NCBI GenBank assembly: GCA_963812415.1
Contig: CAWEVH010000043.1
Location: 253,808-317,807 of the forward strand
Direction: 5' to 3'
Origin: JACVRW01 sp963812415
Lineage (GTDB): Bacteria > Actinomycetota > Thermoleophilia > Solirubrobacterales > Thermoleophilaceae
Length of the DNA: 64,000 nt
A program made the translations under genes and the position numbers. This document shows positions 51,382 through 59,740 of the stretch, one piece after another. The stretch's first letter is position 1. Each line of letters starts with the position of its first letter. Under the pieces are notes generated by a model that did not search any database, was not told the DNA's origin, and saw only the letters and a list, made by a program, of their open reading frames with translations.

Positions 51382-52422
51382 CTACGCCTTGCTGAGCTCG
51401 CGCTCGGTCGCCTCAATCACGCCGGCACGGGCCTTGTGGTGGCGCTCGTAGACGCGCGCGGCCTTGATCCGCTGGTCGTCACCCTCGGACAGCACAGCGC
51501 GTACCTCCTCCACGCTCAGCTCGTCGTAGCCAGCCCAAGGCTCATCGCCCTGTAGGGAGTCGATACGGCTGGTGACCGTGGAGCGGTTCTGGTTCTTCCG
51601 CTCGTAGGCCTTGACCTTGGCCAGGTCGACCTGGGAGAGCTGGACGAGCTTGGCCTGAACCTCGTCGGCGTCGAGCGAATCGTAGTTGGGGATCGCCAGG
51701 TCCGACCCGGATGCCACCGCCCCCTTGACGGTCCCTTCGGCACGTGTCACACCCGGCACCTTGCGGGTCTGCCGCGCCGTCCGCTTGGCCTGTCCTGCGC
51801 CCCGGCGGGCCCTGCGCCTGGCCGTGCTCCCGACATCTCGAAGGGAGTCAGCGGCGCCCGTCTCGGTCACCTCGTAGGAACCCTCGCCATCGAACTCCGC
51901 GCGAGCGACCGCGTCGGTCAGGCGGGGAATCTCCCCCAACAGGCGGTCGAGCATGGTCTGCTCGTCGCCCATGATCGACTTGGCCAACCGCTCGGTCTTC
52001 TTGTCGCCGGCTGTGCGGGCGAGCCGGGCCAGAGCCGTATAGGTGGCGATCTCCTGCGCCTCCGCGGCGCACGAGTCCTTGGCGTTCTTGAGCACCTTCT
52101 CTTCGCCGCCGCTACCGCGAACCACGTCGAGAGGGGTCTTGGTCAGCGCGAGCGCCTGCCCGACAACGGACTGGATGGCGCCTAGCCCCACCTGGAGCGG
52201 GTTGTTGCCATGGCCCAGCTCGCGCATGCGGCGGTCGAGGCGTTCGGCGTGCTGCCGGGTCTCCTGCAGATGTGTCTCCAGCCCAGTGCGATAACTCCCA
52301 CTTGGGGTCATCGCGATCTGTGCCTGCAACTGGCGCACCAAGGCCAGCTCCGAGCCACGGGCTTCGTTCAGGTACTGCACGATCTTCTGCTGCTGCTGCT
52401 TGCTCAAAAAAATTGCTCCCAT
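51382..52422 (-). CDS. DUF892-like ferritin-fold protein with C-terminal helical repeat domain
   Basis: ATG 52422 gives 346 residues; a TTG at 52407 with GGGAG upstream is an alternative start (LSKQQQQKIVQYL). Residues 5 to about 165 form a ferritin-like bundle (GTE/GSE-type ARGSELALVRQLQAQIAMTP, then AQEIATYTALARLARTAGDK). A basic Arg-rich linker lies at 200-225 (STARRRARRGAGQAKR). The C-terminal helical units are PNYDSLDADEVQAKLVQLSQ and AGYDELSVEEVRAVLSEGDD, a repeated YDxLxxxEVxxxL motif also found in actinobacterial stress proteins. Its neighbours include a stress sigma factor, so a general-stress role is likely. Confidence 0.72.
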   Translation of the reverse strand: MGAIFLSKQQQQKIVQYLNEARGSELALVRQLQAQIAMTPSGSYRTGLETHLQETRQHAERLDRRMRELGHGNNPLQVGLGAIQSVVGQALALTKTPLDVVRGSGGEEKVLKNAKDSCAAEAQEIATYTALARLARTAGDKKTERLAKSIMGDEQTMLDRLLGEIPRLTDAVARAEFDGEGSYEVTETGAADSLRDVGSTARRRARRGAGQAKRTARQTRKVPGVTRAEGTVKGAVASGSDLAIPNYDSLDADEVQAKLVQLSQVDLAKVKAYERKNQNRSTVTSRIDSLQGDEPWAGYDELSVEEVRAVLSEGDDQRIKAARVYERHHKARAGVIEATERELSKA

Positions 52423-52444
52423 CAAATGGTTGGCGGGGGAAGGC

Positions 52445-52510
52445 CTAGAGAATCCGGATGATCAGGTTGACCACAACGGTCAGCACGATCGACAGGATCA
52501 GACACGTCAC
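52445..52510 (-). CDS. Possible 21-residue hydrophobic micro-ORF
   Basis: GTG 52510 to TAG 52445 encodes TCLILSIVLTVVVNLIIRIL after the start residue, a single strong membrane helix with a positively charged end. It is 22 bp upstream of the DUF892-like start on the same strand. I have no family match. The hydrophobic pattern (Leu/Ile/Val with one Asn and one Arg) is unlikely to arise by chance in GC-rich DNA, yet nothing proves translation. Confidence 0.35.
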   Translation of the reverse strand: MTCLILSIVLTVVVNLIIRIL

Positions 52511-52738
52511 CAGGGGGCATCCGGGTCTGAACCGAACCTGGGTCCGCCTCCCCTACGAACTACGTACCTACCGGTGCGGCGTGCAAACCTTTGAGGCAAA
52601 CGTGACGTACCAGGCGGTCGGCGGGTTCGCTCCCGCTGAGCCCCACAGGGGCTGGAGGTTGCCTGCCCGTGGCCGGGGTAGAGGTAGAAGGCGACCCTCG
52701 CCCGGGCGATCGTTGTCCGATACGGAAGGCTAGCCTGG

Positions 52739-53548
52739 TCACGCTGCTTCCGCGGCTGTCTCGAGACGGTTGAGCGCTCTTCGGAGTAGCCGTGAGACGT
52801 GCATTTGCGAGTAACCGATGCGTTCGCCGATCTCACGCTGGTGCAGGCCGTGCATGAAGCGCAGCCCAAGGACCGTGGCCTCCACGTCGGGCAGCTCCTT
52901 CCATTCGCTCGCTATTGCGTCGCGTTCCGCGACGAGCTCGTAGGCCGAGTCGTCTTCGCCAAGGAGGTCGACGAGCGATGCTGACTCGTCGTCGTCGCGC
53001 GCTACCCGGGCATCGAGCGACGCTGCCTCGTAGCTGGCGGCGGCCTGTTGCGCCTCGAGTACCTCCTCGACGGAGCAGCCGAGTGCTCGAGCCACCTCAC
53101 GAGGCTTCGGCGACCGGCCGAGCTGCTTCGTCAGTGCCTCCGCCTCGCGACCCACCGCGAGCGCGCGCTCCTGAAGGTCGCGCGGGACGTGCAGCGCCCA
53201 CCCCTTGTCGCGGAAGTGCCGCTTCAGCTCGCCCAGGATGGTGGGTGCCGCATAGCTCGTGAATTTCGTGCCGCGGTCCGGGTCGAAGCGATCGATCGCT
53301 TTGAGCAACCCGAGGCTTGCCACCTGGAGCAGGTCGTCGAAGGACTCGTCCCTGTAGACGTAGCGCCGCGCGAGGTCCCGCGCCAGCGGGAGGCATCGCT
53401 CCACGAGCTCATCCCGCGCTGCAAGGTCGCCGGTTCGGTGGTAGCGGATCAGGAGCTGGCGTTCGAGCTCCCGCGTCGCAGCGCGGTCGCGGCGTCCGGG
53501 GTAAGCGGTCTGGGTCAGTCTCAGCGGTGCGAGGGCAACTGCACACAT
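52739..53548 (-). CDS. Alternative RNA polymerase sigma factor (SigB/SigF/SigG group)
   Basis: The 269 residues carry region 2 (DLLQVASLGLLKAIDRFDPD and GTKFTSYAAPTILGELKRHF), region 3 (LQERALAVGREAEALTKQLG) and the region 4 HTH (LHQREIGERIGYSQMHVSRL). It is typical of group 3 stress sigma factors of the SigB/SigF type. It stands between a DUF892-like stress gene and the Holin-X/DUF3618 block, which are probably its targets. No anti-sigma gene is next to it. The N-terminal start could be slightly further in. Confidence 0.92.
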   Translation of the reverse strand: MCAVALAPLRLTQTAYPGRRDRAATRELERQLLIRYHRTGDLAARDELVERCLPLARDLARRYVYRDESFDDLLQVASLGLLKAIDRFDPDRGTKFTSYAAPTILGELKRHFRDKGWALHVPRDLQERALAVGREAEALTKQLGRSPKPREVARALGCSVEEVLEAQQAAASYEAASLDARVARDDDESASLVDLLGEDDSAYELVAERDAIASEWKELPDVEATVLGLRFMHGLHQREIGERIGYSQMHVSRLLRRALNRLETAAEAA

Positions 53549-53752
53549 CGTGAACCTCCGTCGGTCTTAGTTGACGCAAAGGTCCGAGTCGCGACCGACC
53601 GACGGGGGCTAGCCGCGCGACGTCCCTTCAAAACCCGAGGACATCGCTTCGGGTGGCTCTATTGCCCCTCGTCGCGCTTTCCCAGCAGACTGGGTGCTGC
53701 TCCCCGATCCCCGTTTTGGGGGACCGGAACGAACTACGGTTTATAGCAGAGT

Positions 53753-53766
53753 ACAGACCAGTCTGT
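53753..53766. promoter_or_regulatory. TetR operator-like palindrome
   Basis: ACAGACCAGTCTGT is a 14-bp palindrome with one mismatched pair, of the form often used by TetR repressors of the AGACCxGTCT type. It is 20 bp upstream of the GTG start of the TetR gene and fits autoregulation. Confidence 0.7.
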
Positions 53767-53786
53767 CTGACGCTAAGCTCTCAGGC

Positions 53787-54371
53787 GTGCCTACCGTCGA
53801 AGCCACCCCACCATCGAAGCCGGAAGCGCGGGAGCGCATCCTCGAAACCGCGTACGAACTCCTCTCACGCCGTGCGGTCCGCGACGTAGGCGTAGACGAG
53901 GTGATCGAACGGGCCGGGGTGGCGAAGGCAACCCTGTATCGCCATTTCCCGTCTAAGGACGACCTGGTCGTCGCGTTCCTTCAGCGCCGCGAGGAGCGCT
54001 GGACGGTGGCGTGGGTCGAAGCTGAGGCGAGGCGACGTGGCACCACACCGGAGCAACAGCTGCTCGCGATCTTCGAGCTGTTCGACGAGTGGTTCCACCG
54101 CGACGACTTCGAAGCCTGCTCATTCATCAACGTTCTGCTCGAAATGGGCCCCGCACATCCGGCTGGCCAGGCGAGCGTCCGGCATCTCGCGAGCATCCGC
54201 TCCGTCGTGGGTCATCTCGCACAGGAGGCCGAATTGCGTGACCCTGAGTCCTTCGCGCACTCATGGCACATTCTCATGAAGGGCTCGATCGTCTCCGCCA
54301 CCGAGGGCGACGCGGACGCGGCAAAGCGAGCCCAAGCGATGGCACGCCTCCTTATCGAGCAGCACCGCTAG
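53787..54371 (+). CDS. TetR family regulator
   Basis: GTG 53787, just after the palindromic operator, gives 194 residues; the open frame upstream to 53694 has no coding character. The HTH is RERILETAYELLSRRAVRDVGVDE then AGVAKATLYRHFPSKDDLVV. The ligand domain has FDEWFHRDDFEACSFINVLL, as in AcrR-type regulators of the TetR_C_33 kind. No divergent efflux gene is present; the sigma gene start lies on the other side, so sigma control is one possibility. Confidence 0.9.
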   Translation: MPTVEATPPSKPEARERILETAYELLSRRAVRDVGVDEVIERAGVAKATLYRHFPSKDDLVVAFLQRREERWTVAWVEAEARRRGTTPEQQLLAIFELFDEWFHRDDFEACSFINVLLEMGPAHPAGQASVRHLASIRSVVGHLAQEAELRDPESFAHSWHILMKGSIVSATEGDADAAKRAQAMARLLIEQHR

Positions 54372-54446
54372 CGGCCCAGCTGCCGCGGCGCATGCCCGCG
54401 CGCCATGCGGCCGGCCGGCGCCTGGGCGCCGGCCGGCTCACGACGG

Positions 54447-54981
54447 CTAGGTGGGGGAGCCGGCCTGCTGCCGGGTCTCCTCGGCCTTCTCCTGTGCGCT
54501 CTCCCTGAGACCCTGGGCGTGTTCGCGCCCGGCGTCCTGCGCGGTCCGCTTGGCGCTGTCGGCCGTCTGCTGGACGACGTCCTTGCCGCGCTCGATCGCT
54601 TCCTGGCCGGTCTCCTTGGCCTTGTCCTTGACCTGGTCGGCCATCGGGCCGAGCTTCTCGTCCTCGACTCGGGTCGAGGGGATCAGGAGCCCGCCCACGA
54701 AGCCAACCGCCACGGCGCCGAGCGCGAGGCCCAGCGGATTCTCCTGCGCGATGCCGGCGGCCTTGCGGGCCCCCTGCTTCACCTCGCCCCTGTCCGGGGT
54801 GGACTCGGAGAGGGTCGAGCCACCCGGAAACCTTCTCCTTCACCGAGCCCACGCGATCGGAGATGGCTTCCTTGGCTCGACCGGTTACATCGGTCTTGTG
54901 GCCGAGTGCCTCCACGGTGTCTCCCATGCGTTCGCGGGTCTGCTCTATGTCCTGCCTGATGTCGCGCGGGTCTTGGCCCAT
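54447..54981 (-). CDS. DUF3618 protein, copy A, one frame change
   Basis: ATG 54981 begins MGQDPRDIRQDIEQTRERMG DTVEALGHKTDV, the DUF3618 start. After a frame change near 54815 it continues KQGARKAAGIAQENPLGLAL, a membrane or membrane-near helix (GAVAVGFVGGLLIPSTRVED) and a Lys/Gln/Ala-rich amphipathic tail of LEA-like character (TADSAKRTAQDAGREHAQGL). Its start lies inside the end of the Holin-X gene. A second copy, in opposite orientation, is at 57468. Confidence 0.8.
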
Positions 54982-55364
54982 TGCACGTCCTCCTTCACGC
55001 TTTCGGTTGCTTGCTCGGGCACGGGCGGTCCGGCCTCGCGGACCTTGTCGCGCCCCTGTAGGGCCAGCACTCCCGCAACCGCCGCGTAGGCGACGGCCGG
55101 GATCAGCGCGGCGAGCCAGAGCGGCATGGCCGCGTCGAGCGCGGCGATGATGCAGGTCGTGAGCGCCGCAAAGGCGCCCAGCCCGAACACGCCGGCGCCG
55201 CCGAACAGGCCGGCACCAAGTCCGGCGGTCTTGCCCTTCTCGCCGAGCTCGGCCTTGGCCAGCTCGATCTCCTGGCGCACAAGGGTCGTCGTTTGATCAG
55301 AGAGCTCCTTGAGGAGATCGCCCGTCGGGCGATCGCGCAGCTCGTTGTTCTCCGACGCTGTCAC
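54945..55364 (-). CDS. Actinobacterial Holin-X (phage holin 3_6 family) membrane protein
   Basis: The 139 residues start with TGDLLKELSDQTTTLVRQEI ELAKAEL, the family signature, followed by two membrane helices (GLFGGAGVFGLGAFAALTTC, ALIPAVAYAAVAGVLAL) and a charged end (DKVREAGPPVPEQATESVKE). Despite its name the family is a common chromosomal, non-phage membrane protein in stress gene sets. It overlaps DUF3618 copy A by 37 bp; the same overlap geometry recurs in the inverted copy. Confidence 0.88.
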   Translation of the reverse strand: MTASENNELRDRPTGDLLKELSDQTTTLVRQEIELAKAELGEKGKTAGLGAGLFGGAGVFGLGAFAALTTCIIAALDAAMPLWLAALIPAVAYAAVAGVLALQGRDKVREAGPPVPEQATESVKEDVQWAKTRATSGRT

Positions 55365-55366
55365 GG

Positions 55367-56020
55367 CTACTCCTCGGAGCCGGGCCGACTCGCGCCGGTC
55401 CCGAGGCTCTCACCCGCGGCGCCGGTCACGCCGGTCGCCGGGGCCGTGGCAGGCACGGGGGCCGCTGCGGGCTCGCCCGCGAGACTGGGAGGCGGCACCG
55501 TCGCCGTGGGTGGGACGGGGGCGGCGACTCCCTGGGTCGAGGTGGGCGTCTCCGCATCGGGACTCTGGAGAGAGCTTCGATAGCGGTCTGAGCTCGATGC
55601 CTTCAGCAGCCGCGAGGCCGCGAAGCCGAGCGCGACGCCACCGAGGGCCACGGCCCACGTGTTGCGCCGAGCGAAATCCTCGACGTCGCGTAGAAGCCGA
55701 TCGCCATCGCTCTCGCGCAGGTAGCCGCCAAGGCGCTCGGCTCGGTCAGCCGCCTGCTCGACGTACCGTGCTGGTGTCTCCTTGCCCTGGTTGCGCAGCT
55801 GTTCGGCGACCGAGCGGGCGTCGCTCACGCTGGAGCTGACCTGCTCGCCCAGCTGGGTAGAGCGCTGGTCGACCTGGTCTTGCACGCGGCCGCGCGCCTG
55901 ACCGGCCGCCTCGCGCGCCTTGTCCTGCGCTTGAGAGGCCACCTCCTTGGCCTTGTCCTGGGCGTTCTCGGCGGCACCATTGCCGCCTTCGCTCCTGATG
56001 GTCTGGGTTGTTTCGGTCAT
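55367..56020 (-). CDS. LEA-like/ElaB-type amphipathic membrane-associated protein
   Basis: The start at 56020 (MTETTQTIRSEGGNG) gives about 217 residues. Repeated Ala/Lys/Gln/Asp helices (NAQDKAKEVASQAQDKAREA and AGQARGRVQDQVDQRSTQLG) look like LEA or apolipoprotein-like amphipathic helices. Then comes one membrane helix (NTWAVALGGVALGFAASRLL) and a Pro/Ala/Thr-rich end. It sits 2 bp from the Holin-X start; the three genes form a stress-envelope operon. Confidence 0.72.
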   Translation of the reverse strand: MTETTQTIRSEGGNGAAENAQDKAKEVASQAQDKAREAAGQARGRVQDQVDQRSTQLGEQVSSSVSDARSVAEQLRNQGKETPARYVEQAADRAERLGGYLRESDGDRLLRDVEDFARRNTWAVALGGVALGFAASRLLKASSSDRYRSSLQSPDAETPTSTQGVAAPVPPTATVPPPSLAGEPAAAPVPATAPATGVTGAAGESLGTGASRPGSEE

Positions 56021-56113
56021 GCCTTTCCTCCTTGGAAGACCGGGCATCGCCTCGGCGGCGACCCGGCTGCGGACCCACGGTCGACGGCCGAACCGCCGCC
56101 TGTGGCGATGTCG

Positions 56114-56464
56114 CTAGCGGATTCCGTTCCGGTCGCCGCGGATGTCGCGGTCACCGGAGTTGCCGTGGTCGTCGGTGTACGGCTCGCGGCTGCCGGACTT
56201 GGCAAGCCCACGCGAGATGAAGTAGCCGGCGCCGAGGATCGAGACGTAGAGCCAGGCCTGGCGAGCGATGAACTCGTCCGTGCCGTTGTCGCCGCCGTTG
56301 ATCACGGCCGCGCTGATCAAGATCGCGACGATCAGGCCAACCATGGCCCAGAACTCGCTCGTCTTGAACGCCTGCTTGGTCTCGGTCGCCAGCCGACGGA
56401 CAGCCCGGCCGGCGCGCGGCCGCGAGGTGGCGAGATCGCCACCGGTGGCACCTGTGGTAGCCAT
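56114..56464 (-). CDS. Small membrane protein with two helices
   Basis: ATG 56464, with GGGGAGG upstream, encodes 116 residues: an Arg/Thr-rich tail, KQAFKTSEFWAMVGLIVAIL as first helix and WLYVSILGAGYFISRGLAKS as second. The TSEFW...GGDNGTDEFIARQAWLYVSILGAGY arrangement occurs in many actinobacterial small membrane proteins of unknown function. It is the first gene of the minus-strand group that runs on into LEA-like, Holin-X and DUF3618. Confidence 0.75.
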   Translation of the reverse strand: MATTGATGGDLATSRPRAGRAVRRLATETKQAFKTSEFWAMVGLIVAILISAAVINGGDNGTDEFIARQAWLYVSILGAGYFISRGLAKSGSREPYTDDHGNSGDRDIRGDRNGIR

Positions 56465-56699
56465 TTGAAGAACCTCCCCGGTTCTGTGAGTTGTTTCCGA
56501 AGTTCCGGCGGCCGCCGTTCGACGCGGTCGCGTCGGCACTTCGTGTTAGGTAGGTCCGGGGAGACGTCGCGAGTCCGCTCCGCATCCGCCCGACCATGTG
56601 CCCGTGCCCGTGCCCGCGGCGGGTAAACAGCCCATCCGACGCTAACCGGCCGGGAGGTGAGGGGATACGTACGAGCGGCGGGGCTCCGTGTTCACGGCC

Positions 56700-57350
56700 G
56701 CAGTACTGATGCTGCGGTTGGCAGGCCGACGGGACAAGCTTCGCCGCCGCGCTCTCGAGCGCTGCCGCGTGGGTGATCGTCGTAGCGGTGCTATTGCAGA
56801 TCGTCGCGCTGGTGGCCTGCAGCGAGGCGTGGCATCTAACGATCGAGGCGGCGGGCGGCGCGATCGACCGCAGGGTGCTCTACCGCGCCTCGACCATGCA
56901 GGTTCTGGGCAGCGTGATCAACGGCCAGCTCGGGGTGGCCGCCCGGATCGCAGCCCTGCGGCGCTCTTCGCTGGACGCAAGCCCGCAGGTGCCCACCCTG
57001 GTCGCCGCGGAGTTTCCGATCCTTGCGATAGAGGCGATGTTGGCCGCGTTGGCGTCCTTCACGCTGGTTGCGCCCTCGGTCTACCCTGGTGGCTGCCACT
57101 CGCTGTGTTGGCCGGGATCGGCCTAGCCAGCGCCGGCCTGCGTGGCTCGCGCTCCCAGAAAGGGCGTGAGTTGTGGCGAGGCCTGGCAGTCCTGCGGAGC
57201 CTGAGCGGCGGAACCCGGGTGGCTGGCTTCGTGCTCGTCGCGGTCTGCTCGCCAAATCATCGCAACTGGCTGCTGTTGCACGCGGTCGGCGTGAACGCTT
57301 CCCTCTTCGACGCCACGGCGGTGTTGATCGCCGTGGTCTCGCCTTGATCG
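56700..57350 (+). pseudogene. Lysylphosphatidylglycerol synthase-like/UPF0104 flippase fragment
   Basis: Several frames together read as a membrane protein of the LPG_synthase_TM type: VVAVLLQIVALVACSEAWHL, then VLYRASTMQVLGSVINGQLG and ALGLPWWLPLAVLAGIGLAS. Frame changes occur near 57088 and 57250. The C-terminal end is lost, and the sequence runs directly into a truncated Holin-X tail. The gene seems to be destroyed by the duplication event that brought copy B here. Confidence 0.6.
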
Positions 57351-57504
57351 TCGCCGTGGTCTACGGCGCGATCGGCGCGGTGCTCGCACTCAGGGTAGAA
57401 ACAAGGTCCGGGAGGCGGGGCCGCCCGTGCCCGAACAAGCAACCGAAAGCGTGAAGGAGGACGTGCAATGGGCCAAGACACAGGCCAAATCAGGCAGGAC
57501 ATAG
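57345..57504 (+). pseudogene. Holin-X C-terminal remnant (inverted duplicate)
   Basis: Corrected for one frame shift near 57392 this reads AIGAVLALQGRNKVREAGPP then VPEQATESVKEDVQWAKT and ends at TAG 57504. It is nearly identical to the end of the Holin-X gene at 54945-55035 but on the opposite strand. Only about 50 residues remain. As in the intact copy, the DUF3618 start lies 37 bp inside its end. Confidence 0.8.
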
Positions 57505-57965
57505 AGGAGACCCGCGGCCGCATGGGCGAGACGGTGGAGGCGCTTGGCTACAAGGCCGATGTGCCGGGCCGCGCCAAGGAGGCCGTCTCAGGACGGGTCG
57601 ATCTGGTGAAGTCCAAGATCTCAGGGGCCACACCCGACAGCGGCGACGTCAAGCAGGGCGCCCGTCGCGCCAAGGGCATGGCTCAGGAGAACCCGCTCGG
57701 GCTTGCGCTCGGCGCGGTCGCGGTCGGCTTCGTGGGCGGCCTGCTCATCCCGTCCACTCGCGTGGAGGACGAGAAAATCGGCCCCATGGCCGACCAGGTC
57801 AAGGAGAAGGCGAAGGAGACCGGCCAGGAGGCCATGGACCGAGGCAAGGAGGTGGCCCGCCAGGCCGCCGACAGCGCCAAGGAGACAGCTCAGGAGGCCG
57901 GACGTGAGCAGGCTGACGGCCTGCGCGACAGCGCCCAACAGAAGGCCGAGCAGGTCTCGTCCTAG
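57468..57965 (+). CDS. DUF3618 protein, copy B
   Basis: ATG 57468 with GGAGGAC upstream gives 165 residues, uninterrupted. MGQDTGQIRQDIEETRGRMG ETVEALGYKADV and later AQENPLGLALGAVAVGFVGG LLIPSTRVEDEKIGPM are nearly identical to copy A, with divergence mostly in the linker and the C-terminal tail. It has a central membrane helix and a LEA-like tail. It supplies the intact version of the pair. Confidence 0.88.
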   Translation: MGQDTGQIRQDIEETRGRMGETVEALGYKADVPGRAKEAVSGRVDLVKSKISGATPDSGDVKQGARRAKGMAQENPLGLALGAVAVGFVGGLLIPSTRVEDEKIGPMADQVKEKAKETGQEAMDRGKEVARQAADSAKETAQEAGREQADGLRDSAQQKAEQVSS

Positions 57966-58136
57966 CCGCGGGCAAAGTCCCCCAGCCCTTCCTCGCGCGT
58001 CCGCACCAGCTGATTGTCAGGCTCGGTGTGGGCGCGCGAGATCGAGGGTTCACCCCCGCGACGATCCCGAGTACCCCGCCCGCGGGCTCGTGCGTGGGGA
58101 GGGCCTTTCGAGTTCACGGCTGGAGGGCGAGCGCGG

Positions 58137-58948
58137 TCAGGTGGGCCCGCGCTCCAGCTCCGCCTCGAGTGCGGAGTGGTCGCTCAACCCCGCGTCGCGC
58201 CAGGCATGGTGATAGCGGCAGCTGACGGGACGGAGCGCGGCGGACGCGAACAGGTGGTCGCAGCCGCCAGCCGCCGTCATGGCCGGCGCGCCGGCGCCAG
58301 GTCCAGCTCGGCTCGCTCCGGGCGTAGCCGTGGAGCGTTCGGAACACGTCGCGGTAGCCGAGGTCCCGTAGCCCGGGCACGACGCCGAGTTCCCGCTCGT
58401 CCCAGGGGGCGCCGCGCTCTGGGCGTAGCCTGCCGCGCGAGTCGCGCGCGAACGAGATCACGCTCCCGTCCGGCAGCTCACGGCGAGGCGTGTTGAGATC
58501 GCCGCACACGATGCGCGGCGCGGGCTCGGCGGCCGCAAGCGCGGCCCGGATCGACGCGAGCGTTTCGACCTTGATCCAGCCGTTGGCGGCGTTCGGCACA
58601 TGAACACAGTGGAGTTCGAGGGGCCCTGGGGCCGTCTCGAGGCGCGGCGCCCGCGGCGGTCTCCGGCCACGGGGGAGAGAGCAGACTGACAGGCTCGAGC
58701 GCGCAGCGAGCCGCCAGCAGGACACCGGTCCGCCGGCGCGCGGCCGGCTCGCGCGCAGGATCGGCACCGTCGAGCGAGGCGATCACATGGGGCAGCCCGA
58801 GCGCCGCACACGCCTGCCGCCAGAGCGGGAGCGTGCGGGCGGTGACCTCCTGCAGCGCGAGCGCGTCCGGGGCTCGCTCCGCGATCGCGCCGGCCTGCTC
58901 CGGCAGGCGGCTGACCCGGCGCGCGACGTTCCAGGAGACGACTCGCAC
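58137..58948 (-). CDS. Endonuclease/exonuclease/phosphatase (EEP) family hydrolase, two frame changes
   Basis: GTG 58948 opens the EEP fold: RVVSWNVARRVSRLPEQAGA then PDALALQEVTARTLPLWRQA, with the catalytic Asn and Glu. After a frame change near 58620 it reads HCVHVPNAANGWIKVETLAS and RIVCGDLNTPRRELPDGSVI (catalytic Asp-x-Asn). After another near 58265 it ends with RDAGLSDHSALEAELE (catalytic Asp-His). All active-site motifs are present, so the protein is likely functional and the indels may be artefacts. Substrate (DNA, phospholipid or phosphate ester) cannot be inferred. Confidence 0.75.
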
Positions 58949-59081
58949 CGCGCTCAGCGCCCGGCAGCGTCGCGAGCCCCGAAAGTCAGTTCGGAGAACC
59001 TCGTGACCGTCAGGCCATGGCCTGTACCCGCTGCCGCATACCCGCGCGATTCGGAGGCAGGGTGGCGGGTATGCCAGCGGG

Positions 59082-59740
59082 GTGGTGTCCGTCCAAGCCC
59101 CGCTCAGTGAAACCGCCGAGTCTCCCCCGAGAGCTCCCGCCTTCATCATGGGCGTCGGCCTGGGTGGATTCATCGACGGCATCGTCTTCCATCAGGTGCT
59201 TCAGTGGCACCACCTGCTCACCGACACGGGCGATCATCCGAGCTGGCACCGTCGCTGGCCTTGAGGCGAACACACTTGCCGACGGGATGTTCCACGCTGG
59301 CGACCTGGTTCTTCGTCGCGACGGCGATGGTGCTCACCGTGCGCGCCTGGCAGCGTCGCGAGCTCGCGCCGCCCTGGCGGGCCCATCTCGGGATGCTGCT
59401 CGTCGGGTGGGGAAGCTTCAACCTCGTCGAGGGACTCGTCGATCACCATTTGCTCGGCATCCACCATGTGCGCGATGACCTCGGGGCGCCGTTCGGCTGG
59501 GACCTTGGATTCCTTGCCTTCGGGTTGGCGCTCGTGGTCGTTGGATGGGCGATGGCGCGCTCGGGCGCACGCATCGCTCGAGAGCAGAGCCCGGACCGGG
59601 CGGCGCGGGCGGGGATGCGCTGGGCACGCTGCCGCCGAGGCAGGCAAGACCTGGCGTCGCGTCGGCAAGCACCCGGATCGAGGCCCAGCCGCGCCTGCTC
59701 GCGTGTGCTCGCCGCAGGCCCGGGCAGGCGGGGTCAATGA
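59082..59740 (+). CDS. DUF2243 membrane protein, frame changes inside
   Basis: GTG 59082 starts a short lead, then GVGLGGFIDGIVFHQVLQWH HLLTDTG, the strongly conserved first helix and histidine motif of DUF2243. After frame changes near 59262 and 59310 it continues EANTLADGMFHAGTWFFVAT, LLVGWGSFNLVEGLVDHHLL GIHHVRDD and GWDLGFLAFGLALVVVGWAM. The four helices and the many His residues suggest metal or haem binding; the role is unknown. The stop overlaps the uvsE start (ATGA). Confidence 0.78.

Noticed and set aside
54945..55364. Holin-X annotated as a phage gene
   Set aside because: The family is common in actinobacterial chromosomes, and no other phage gene is near; treated as a stress membrane protein.
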